Assembly: GCA_963281255.1 (NCBI GenBank)
Contig: OY725497.1
Span: 2,542,001-2,606,000 of the forward strand
Direction of reading: 5' to 3'
DNA: 64,000 nucleotides
Source: Aphrocallistes beatrix
Taxonomy: Eukaryota; Porifera; Hexactinellida; Sceptrulophora; Aphrocallistidae
The notes under the pieces: model-generated
Databases searched by the model: none
What the model saw: only the letters and a program-made list of their open reading frames with translations
What the model was told of the DNA's origin: nothing
Shown here: positions 56,291-64,000 of the stretch, in pieces
How positions within the stretch are numbered: position 1 is the stretch's first letter
Layout of the letters: each line of letters begins with the position of its first letter
Translations under genes and position numbers: made by a program

Positions 56291-57512
56291 CAGGGTTGGA
56301 ATTTAACCCGGGTTAAATAGGTTTTGCCCAGCCCAGTGGGTTAAACCCGGGTAAAATCCGGGTTTAATTAGTTTAACCCGGGTTAAAACGGGTTTTATTC
56401 TCCAGAAACGGATTTTCCCAGTCATTGTCTTTGTTTTCAAATTCAACGATATAATTAATTATATAAGCGTACTTATTGTAAGAGGTGCATATCAAAATTT
56501 AAAACACTAATGGAAATCTAAAACAAATGAAAAGCAAATCACCAGTCAAACTCCACTGAACCTCTCAATTCCCGATAACAGGTTACCAATTTTTCTAATC
56601 TATGTCTAATCTATTTCGAAGTTTGTTCTGGACTAAAATAAAGTTAGAAAATATCTGCTCGATAGAAGCATTTATGCGCCTCACCTTGGACCTTCTACTA
56701 TTAGAAAAAAAGCTTTGAACAGGATCACCGGGCCACCAACAAAACGCCATTATACATGTACAGGGTGTTTCAGCGATTGTATCACGAAAATAATTTGAAA
56801 TTACTAGGTAAATATTTTACTAATCATCTTCCCCTTTTACGATGTTGTTTAACACCCTCTGACATTTGTGTGACAACAAAATGGACAAGCTAGATGACAA
56901 ACAAAAGAAGATTAAGATGGTGGAATTCCACCATAAAAATCCGTCCTATTCAAGATTACCCCACACTTCTAAGGTGTACCCGCCCAAAATGACTAAATTG
57001 GAAATGAGTTATCCCACATTAATGATGTTTTGAAATAATTTACTTTTATTCCAACGGTTTGCTTCATTGTTTTTCATAAATGTCAAAGGATTTCCTTTCA
57101 AAAGCAACCAAAATAACTAACTTATCTCTATCACAAATGAAATGATAGCAATTTACTTTTGTGTGTAATCAATGAAACACCCTGTAGTACCTGCTATGAT
57201 TAGAGTAAGTAAGATGAACAAACTGCTCTATATACTAGTATCTTTTGATTGTTTACTTAAAGCACTTCAGATTGTTGTAACTTTTAAGAAATTCCATGTT
57301 CGTACATCAGGTCTTATTAAAAACATCATTGCGGAATCTCAATATAATACTTGCAGTATAGGGATTTTCAATCCAATCAATTGATATCGCTAAAATTAAC
57401 TTGATTTACAAGTACATTAGAATAAAACCCACTTTAACCCAGTTTAACCCACAAAAGGGGTTTTGCCCAGCCCGGGTTAAATCCGGGGGGTGGGTTTAAT
57501 TAGCCAACCCTG
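56291..57512. mobile_element. hAT element inside a hAT element
   Basis: Ends CAGGGTTGGAATTTAACCC and GGCCAACCCTG-type complement; flanks GTCAATGC / GTCAATAC (7 of 8). The ends carry TTTAACCCGGGTTAAA palindromes. The terminal CAGGGTTGG is the same as in its host. No transposase frame. Confidence 0.87.
56761..57184. mobile_element. TA-flanked MITE (CAGGGTGTTTCA)
   Basis: 424 bp, inverted ends CAGGGTGTTTCA and TGAAACACCCTG with TA on both sides; Tc1/mariner type. Innermost layer of the nest. Confidence 0.82.
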
Positions 57513-57876
57513 GTCAATACTATATCCTTGAATAATAAGAAACTGAAAACGTATAAAACTTGTTAAGATATCTTATTTTGAGTTGGTAATATACTATTGA
57601 CTACATATACAATGAAACAGTAAAATGATAAAATGTGTGGTATCGTGCAGATTGTTTATCTTATTTGAATTGACCAATTTGAAATGACACAAGGAGGAAG
57701 GCCCATTGATTCAATTATGTATTCAGCATATTAAAATATACAAGTAAGAAGTAACATACATTAGTATTATAACTAGGTTTTGACCAGTTTTGTCCAGTCA
57801 GGAGGTTTTGGACAGGACGGTTTTTACCACTATGGTTTTTACCACATGGACAAAACCTGCCAACCCTGATTGGTAA

Positions 57877-59342
57877 GAGAATAAAGTCGTTATAAGCTAG
57901 TTGTCGCTAAAAGTTTACTCTTCACCAAGATTATGCAGGTGAATTACAATGTACTCGTTCTTTGAAGTTTTCCTGAAGTTTTCCTAGGGTATTTTAAACA
58001 ATAGGGGAATAAGGCAATGGGAGTCACGAATTTTTTAGATCATGGATAAATAGTATATTCAGACATTTTCAAATTAATGAAAAGATCCCAGTTTCTATGA
58101 ACGAAATACTAAAAAAACATATTTCATTGGAATGTATACGCATTCCTTCGTTTCTAAGGAACTGTTATTTCACCAACTTAACTGAAAGGTAAATTCAATT
58201 TTTAAGTAGAAAGTAGAGTTCAAAATTTCGGGGTTAGGGATCAAATTTTGAAATTTTGTAATGTGATAATTTTAGAGTGAACCGAAAGGTACTTTCAGTT
58301 CAACAACTCAGGCCATTTGGTGAATGTTGCTGATACCTGTCTATAGCGATCACCCAAAGAGTGAACAAAAATGACCATTATCTACAGGCCGCCGTTAATC
58401 AAGGTTAATTGGACGACGGGACAATATTTAAGTGACCGTTATATACAGGTAATCAATATATACAGTGACCATCATTGCAGGTTCTACAGTATTTAATGTC
58501 TTTAGGAAAAAAAAAATTTTTCACGAAATGTTGCTACATTCCAGTGTTGCTATGGCAACCAAATGTGACCAATATCATAAATTATCTAATGACTCGTAAA
58601 CCATTGAATATGGACTTGGAAATTATACTATTGCTTAATTAATAGGAAGTCTATTGGTAATCAAATAATATACAAGTAATAAATTTGAATGCCAAGTTAT
58701 TGTGGTTTTCAAGATATAACTTCAACTCACCAAAATTCGTTTCCATAGCAACGCTAGTATGTAGCAACATTGCATGGAAAAATCGAAATTTTTCGCATTA
58801 AGGGAAAGCGGAATAAAGCCGAATTATCAAAACTGGAATAAGGCCGAATGATCTATTTGGCTAAAGAGGAAGAATGGTGTTTATTTTGTGAAAAGAATGG
58901 GGGTCGATTGGAGGCATTTTTTGGTTTGTTAGGAACCAGGGGAGATTCTATGGGTTTTTGGTGCAGAATGTTTTCAAAATTCGCCTGTAAAGGCGATTTT
59001 TGAGTAAAATGTATATCTAACTTGTTAGCCACTTCTTTATTCAAGTGTTATCTACAGATTTTCGGCTCTTTCCAGTTTCTAAAATTCGGGTTTACTCCAG
59101 TCGGCAGGCCCTATGAGAAGGGGGGCAGCAGGACCATTTGTCCCGGGCCTCCAGCTCTCCAAGGGGGATCCTCACCCTCCAAGGTCTCGCAAAAACAGAC
59201 AGGGTTCATGATAATAAGTAATTATATATTCTATTTTACAATATTTGGATTATGTAGTATTCTTGTTAACCCATAACAGTAACTGTAAAAAAACATTACT
59301 ATTTGATTATATTGAACCAACTTATATATACTTTACTAGATA
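57877..59342. other. Intergenic with palindromic core fragment
   Basis: 58505-58800 forms an inverted repeat (GTTGCTACATTCCAGTGTTG facing ACGCTAGTATGTAGCAAC) like the centre of the element at 38129-39192, probably an end-less relative. No gene elsewhere. Confidence 0.45.
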
Positions 59343-59833
59343 CAAACGCGCTTCGCTTGCTTGCGCTGCGCAGCTGGCGGACACTATGTCCGCCGGAGGC
59401 GCCCTTTGGGCGCCTGTAGTCACATTAATTAATTATAAGGGAGATAACATCTCTAAATACGTCTGTCTTACTGTTATAATCGATATCGCACGAAAAATCA
59501 CCAAGTTTGTCAATTTTTAAAATTTAGATGCGTAATGATGACGTCATAACAGAATGATGAGTCATCATTTTTGATGATATTCGTATCATATATGAAGAAT
59601 ATTAATATACATATTCATTAACATTTCAGCCTTCTATCACCTAAAATGGCTGAGTTATGGTCGATAGACTAAAATTTCGAATTATAAAAAAGGTGACAAT
59701 GACGTCATAATTCCATGATGAGTCGACATTTTGTTCTGAGCTCAGAACTTTCTGGAGCCATAGCCAAAAGATTCCCGCATGCCAAAAATCAGCTTTCTGT
59801 GACTGGCAGTTTCTTTAATCAATTCGGTACATA
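59343..59833 (-). mobile_element. Helitron, first unit of a tandem series
   Basis: Hairpin end (CAAACGCGCTTCG) to TTCGGTACATATA. Instead of a TC end, the (TA) tract runs into a pogo-like element and then into the next Helitron. Confidence 0.82.
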
Positions 59834-60792
59834 TACAGTCGACTCCGCTTAATAGGGTCACTCATAGCATTCTATATACTAAGGCAATGGCACTGACCCA
59901 AAAATTGGTACCATGGATTGGTTAAATACTTCAATCCTAAAACCGCTAATTAAATAACTGTTATTATCAACTATATAATTGTCTCATATTGTGAGTTCAT
60001 GGTTGCTTAAATATTCATTTTGAAAATATTATGTAACCACAATATTTATATTTACTTCACATACAACACTAGTGTATTACAATAATGTATTGTTTTGCTG
60101 CATATTATTTCTATTACTCATTTATAATACCTCACTTGACAACACTAATTGCATAAATCATTATTTGGACGAGATTTCTTGTCTCGCGCCTGACTCGACT
60201 TCCAATTACAGAGGAGTGGAACACTTCATGAAGTTTTTCAATTTCCCAAAGATGGTGCTCTTCGTGAAAATGGTATTGAGCCATTCCAAGACGTGTGAAT
60301 ACTACCAGATCAACAAAATCCCGGGTGAGTGATTTCTTAAGTAATGTAGTTAATTATTCTAGAATCATGCATATATGTACTCAAGTTGGGTAGAAACAAT
60401 TGACTGAATTTAAAAGACTAAGAAAAAGTGTTGTCTTCCCCAAATTTAGTAAATGTAATCCTCGTTACTACTTGTACAAAAACGTGGGCATAAGTACCTT
60501 TTTTTAAATTCGGATAAATGCAATTTATCTAAACGTGCTCCAAATTAACATCGGGACATTTCACTTCGCCTTTCCAACCTGACAAGCCTGCTGGTTGTCA
60601 GGTTGGAAAGGTGAAATGTAATTTGGGCCCTTAAGATTTTCATTAGTCAACTTCAGCCGGACTGTTAGCTTATATCATGGATAAGAACAGTGTAGACCAG
60701 AACTAAACTGTTGAGTTCTTGAAATTCGTTAATGGTGTTTAGAAAATGTTCAATGTGAATTGGGTAGGGAAGAATAGTCATTTAACGACGAT

Positions 60793-61332
60793 CATAGGCG
60801 TAACTATTTTGTTTTTTTCACGGTTAGCTGGGTTGGCGAGGTTTGTAAACATATATCAAACTAATGTGGCATGCCACCCCAAGTCAACATAACATTTACT
60901 AGGTCTGGGTGGCACGCTACCCCTGCTACCAGGGTTGCCGTGGGAATTAAATTTCAATTCCCATTCCCATCCCATTCCCATAGAATTCCTGTGGGAATCC
61001 CCGTGGGGATTCCCACAGGAATTCTATGGGAATCTTGTGGGAATCCCCATGAGGATTCCAATAGGACCCTATGAGAATCCCCATGGATCCCTATAGGAAC
61101 GCTGTAGGAATTCCCATAGGACCCTGTGGGAATCCCCATGAGGATTCCTATAGGACTCTGTGGGAATCCCCATAGGACCCTGTTGGAATCCCCATAGGAA
61201 TATGTGGGGATCCCCATAGGAATCCTATGGGGATCCCCACGGGGGAAAAATCATTCCCATTCCTATCCCATGGGTATGGGGATTCCCATTCCCACGGCAA
61301 CCCTGCCTGCCACCCATGGAGTTACGCCTATG
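60793..61332. mobile_element. hAT MITE enclosing another
   Basis: Ends CATAGGCGTAACT and AGTTACGCCTATG, perfect duplication ACGACGAT (60785-60792, 61333-61340). The sister element at about 20590 lacks this block, an independent empty site. Confidence 0.92.
60930..61305. mobile_element. hAT-like MITE made of GGAATCCCCA tandem repeats
   Basis: Ends CAGGGTTGCCGTGGGAAT and complement; flanks CCTGCTAC / CCTGCCAC (7 of 8). The interior is a satellite-like run of GGGAATCCCCATAGGA variants. It opens reading frames that are only repeat translation. Confidence 0.85.
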
Positions 61333-61644
61333 ACGACGATGTATCTGCACCCTCAGCAGAAATTAACAGATTTATTCTGGCTCTTCCCGTACTAATAATA
61401 TTCATTTGGCATGTGCTACTATGGAACTAGAACATTGTACACTAATAAAGTTAAGACCTATATATAATGCACTAGTATTGAAACTAGAGAATAGTAAACT
61501 GGCTAAATTCAAGAACTAATTTAATATATTCTTTGTTTATTTAGTCGACTTCACAGACTGTAGAAGTCCGGAATGTGTGACTATATCTTATTGAAAGGCC
61601 GGGGTGTGATTGTTCCCTTATGATGCCTCAAGTCTCAGGTCTCA

Positions 61645-61830
61645 AGTCAAGTCAAATCTGTCCCTCAAGCTAAGTCAAGTCTGTTTCTCAAGCTAAGTCA
61701 AGTCTGTCCCTCAAGCTAAGTCAAGTCTGTCCCTCAAGCTAAGTCAAGTCTCTCTCTCAAGCTAAGTCAAGTCTGTCTCTCAAACTAAGTCAAGTCTATC
61801 TCTCAAGCTAAGTCAAGTCTGTCCCTCAAG
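61645..61830. repeat. 23-bp minisatellite
   Basis: About eight copies of AAGTCAAGTCTGTCCCTCAA + GCT with few differences. The related element near 20960-21000 has only a partial unit, so the array expanded in this copy. Confidence 0.88.
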
Positions 61831-62275
61831 TCTCAATATTGTGATTAACTATTCTTTTGATATTTTGTCTGTATTAAGTATTAAATAATTCGATTATGTG
61901 CATTAAAAACCAAATAATATATCTCGTTTCAATTGTTTTGATATAATAGTTAGTTTGTCAGGGTGGGTGAATGCCTAAATTGATGGAAAATTGAAATATC
62001 TACAATATCAAAATTATTGGTTTTGAAGTATTTAACCAATCCATGGTACTAATTTTTGGGTGAGTGCCATTGCCTTAGTTTATAGAATGCTATGGGTCAC
62101 TGTTTAATCGAGTCAACCGCTTAATCGGACCACTTTTGGCAGGACCGGAATATTTCTCACACATAGAAGCTAATACAAAATGGTTTCGGTTAATAGGGTT
62201 CTCCGCTTAATAGGGCCAAAATGTCCTCTGACCGATGTGACCCTATTAAGCGAGTCGACTGTATATATATATATA

Positions 62276-62770
62276 CAAACGCGCTTCGCTTGCTCGCTGC
62301 GCGGCTGGCGGACACTTTGTGTCCGCTAGAGGCTCCCTTCAGTCGTCTGGGGTCACATTGATTAATTAAAAGGGAGATGACATCTTGAAATAGGTATGTC
62401 CTACAGTTATAATCGATATTACACAAAAAATCGCCAAATTTGTCAATTTATAAAATTTTGATGCGTAATTATGACGTCATAACAGAGTGATGAGCCATCA
62501 TTTTTTGCTGATAGTTGTATCATATGTGAGCTATGTTAGTATAAAGATTCTATTAAAATTTCAGCATTCCATCTCCTATAATGGCTGAGTTATGGTCGAA
62601 TAAATGTATTGCTTAACTTTTAAAATGTGACAATGACGTCATAATTCCATGATGACTCGACATTTTCGTCTGAGCTCAGAACTTACTGGAGCCATAGCCA
62701 AAAGACCCTGACATGGTAAAAATCAGTTTTCTGTGCCTGACAGTTTCTTCAATCAATTCGTTACAGATAT
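62276..62770 (-). mobile_element. Helitron, second unit of the tandem series
   Basis: Hairpin end (CAAACGCGCTTCG) to TTCGTTACAGATATATA. A (TA)n of about 30 bp links it to the next unit, and no TC end lies between. Confidence 0.85.
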
Positions 62771-62800
62771 ATATATATATAATATATATATATATATATA

Positions 62801-63298
62801 CAAGCGCGCTTCGCTTGCTTGCGCTGCGCGGCTGGCGGACACTTCGTGTCCGCCAGAGGCTCCCTTCGGTCGCCTGGAGGTGACATTGGTTAATTATAAG
62901 GGATATATCATCTCTAAATATGTCCATCTTAGTTTTAAAATCGATATCGCTCGAAAAATCACTAAATTAGTCAATATTTAAAATTTTGATGCGTAATTAT
63001 GACGTCATAACAGAGTGATGAGTCATCATCTTTTGATGATAGTTGTATCATATGTGAGGTATGTTAGTATACAGATTCTATTAAAATTTCAGCCTGCTAT
63101 CTCCTATAATAGCTGAGTTATGCCCGAATAACTGTGTTGCTTAACTTTTAAAAATGTGACAATGACGTCATAATTCCATGATGAGTCGACATTTTGCTCC
63201 GAGCTCAGAACTTACTGGAGCCATAGCCAAAATACTCACACATGCCAAAAATCAGCTTTCTGCACCCGGCAGTTTCTTCAATCAATTCGTTACATATA
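62801..63298 (-). mobile_element. Helitron, third unit of the tandem series
   Basis: Hairpin end CAAGCGCGCTTCGCTTG to TTCGTTACATATA. Its (TA) tract is interrupted by the element 63299-63939. Confidence 0.87.
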
Positions 63299-63939
63299 TG
63301 TTGCAGTGTAAATGCGAAACTGGTGTATTCGCGAATACACCGGTGGATTCGCGAATACACTGAATATAGTTGGTGGATTCGCGAATACACTGAATAGTTG
63401 GTGGATTCGCGAATACACCGGTGCAAATGCGAAACCTTTTTATCTTAAATCTTATGGTTGATTTATATTTCTCATAGGAACAACTAGATTACAATAAAAC
63501 TTTTAATCAAGATCAATGAATGTAAAACTTTATTCTAAATCGTTTTCATGTAATCTTCAAGTATGATAAATTATTCTTACATTACATACATCACTCCTCA
63601 TGCTATGCTATATTATTTGCTTTTTGGTATGTTTTAAGTTTAGAAACTTTACTTTCTCACGCCAAAAATGTAGTTGTATAGTAGCTTTCAAAACCTGTTG
63701 TTTACATCATCTTACTGTCAAATTTTTAGTTGTGAAACAGCTGAGTATTACAAATAATAGTGTAAATACTACGTATTTCCTTTGAGTTATATAATTAACC
63801 AACCATAAGATTTAAGATAAAAAGGTTTCGCATTTGCACCGGTGTTTTCGCGAATCCACCAACTATTCAGTGTTTTCGCGAATCCACCAACTATTCAGTG
63901 TATTTGCGAATCCACCAGTTTCGCATTTACACTGCAACA
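63299..63939. mobile_element. TGT...ACA element with TTCGCGAA palindrome arrays
   Basis: 641 bp; ends TGTTGCAGTG and complement, identical in the first nine bases to the 3.3-kb element at 10272. Terminal inverted repeats of about 145 bp are tandem arrays of GGTGGATTCGCGAATACACT units. AT-rich, non-coding centre. Confidence 0.83.
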
Positions 63940-63955
63940 TACATATATATATATA

Positions 63956-64000
63956 CAAGCGCACTTCGCTTGCTTGCGCTGCGCGGATGGCGCACACTTT
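63956..64000 (-). mobile_element. Helitron, fourth unit (runs off the window)
   Basis: Hairpin end CAAGCGCACTTCGCTTG after (TA)n; continues past 64000. Confidence 0.85.

Larger units (their letters stand above)
56205..57868. mobile_element. hAT MITE, outer layer of a three-level nest
   Basis: Ends CAGGGTTGGGTTTTGTCC and a complement, perfect 8-bp duplication ATTGGTAA (56197-56204, 57869-57876). Own sequence about 440 bp: TTTTGGACAGGAC and GGTTTTTACC words. Confidence 0.92.
59836..62261. mobile_element. Pogo/Tigger-like non-autonomous element
   Basis: 2426 bp; ends CAGTCGACTCCGCTTAATAG and complement with TA on both sides, typical of pogo-type elements. It sits in a Helitron (TA)n. It holds a hAT nest (60793-61332) and a 23-bp minisatellite. 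No transposase frame found. Confidence 0.8.

Noticed and set aside
60954-61217. Repetitive frames such as MGIPTGSYG-type repeats
   Set aside because: They are translations of the GGAATCCCCATAGGA tandem repeat inside a hAT MITE, not a gene.
61645-61830. Regular 23-bp direct repeats considered as CRISPR
   Set aside because: There are no unique spacers and no cas genes, and the context is eukaryotic; it is a minisatellite.
1-64000. tRNA or rRNA genes
   Set aside because: No cloverleaf with A and B boxes, and no conserved rRNA segment, was noticed by eye; a covariance search was not possible.

Overview
The window is AT-rich animal DNA. It holds only three genes I can assign to the host: a mind-bomb-type SH3-repeat protein (766-1770), a terminal exon of endonuclease V (35635-36252, minus) and a full-length, intronless ILVBL/HACL2-like ThDP enzyme (51133-53019). 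The genes are of metazoan type and the mobile elements (Helitron, Harbinger, hAT, mariner/maT, TTAA-flanked, a CR1-like LINE, Ty3/Gypsy) point to an invertebrate. I cannot name the phylum. Two runs of exactly 200 N are assembly gaps, and both fall in or next to a Helitron copy.

Almost everything else is transposon on transposon. 1-2.6 kb: the SH3-repeat gene and plain flanks. 2.6-4.5 kb: Helitrons, one split by a mariner relic. 5.5-16.0 kb: one nest up to five levels deep, which can be read exactly from empty sites elsewhere in the window. A TTAA-flanked element (5539-16038) contains two insertions. The first is another TTAA element (5725-9168) that itself holds a Harbinger (6437-8677). The second is a further Harbinger (10047-15883) holding a Helitron (10236-14071), which holds an integrase-bearing inverted-repeat element (10272-13580), which holds a hAT MITE (11275-11617). 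16-31 kb: more TTAA elements, a second copy of the TTAA+Harbinger composite (24320-27287) and small MITEs. 31.5-35.1 kb: a Gypsy fossil. 35.6-36.3 kb: the ENDOV exon. 37.4-49 kb: Helitrons, long palindromic elements with 9-bp-type target duplications, a LINE fragment, hAT pieces and a third Harbinger copy with a maT mariner. 49-55 kb: an uninterrupted TTAA element, ILVBL and MITEs. 54.9-64 kb: Helitrons in tandem, whose (TA)n tracts have been hit repeatedly by other elements, plus two hAT-in-hAT nests.

The least expected signals are these. (1) A compact Helitron family (about 534 bp, about 18 full or partial copies) has precise A/T empty sites, a noncanonical CTTG end, a (TA)n tract just inside its TC end, and one head-to-tail junction with no spacer. 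(2) A group of elements ending TGT...ACA has long terminal inverted repeats built from short palindromes in tandem, sits in those (TA)n tracts, and in one case carries an integrase relic. (3) A TTAA element appears to have moved together with a Harbinger passenger. (4) Four Harbinger insertions from two families all sit on a CAG/CTG trinucleotide. The SANT/Myb accessory genes of the Harbingers outlast the transposase: none of the four copies has a DDE domain.
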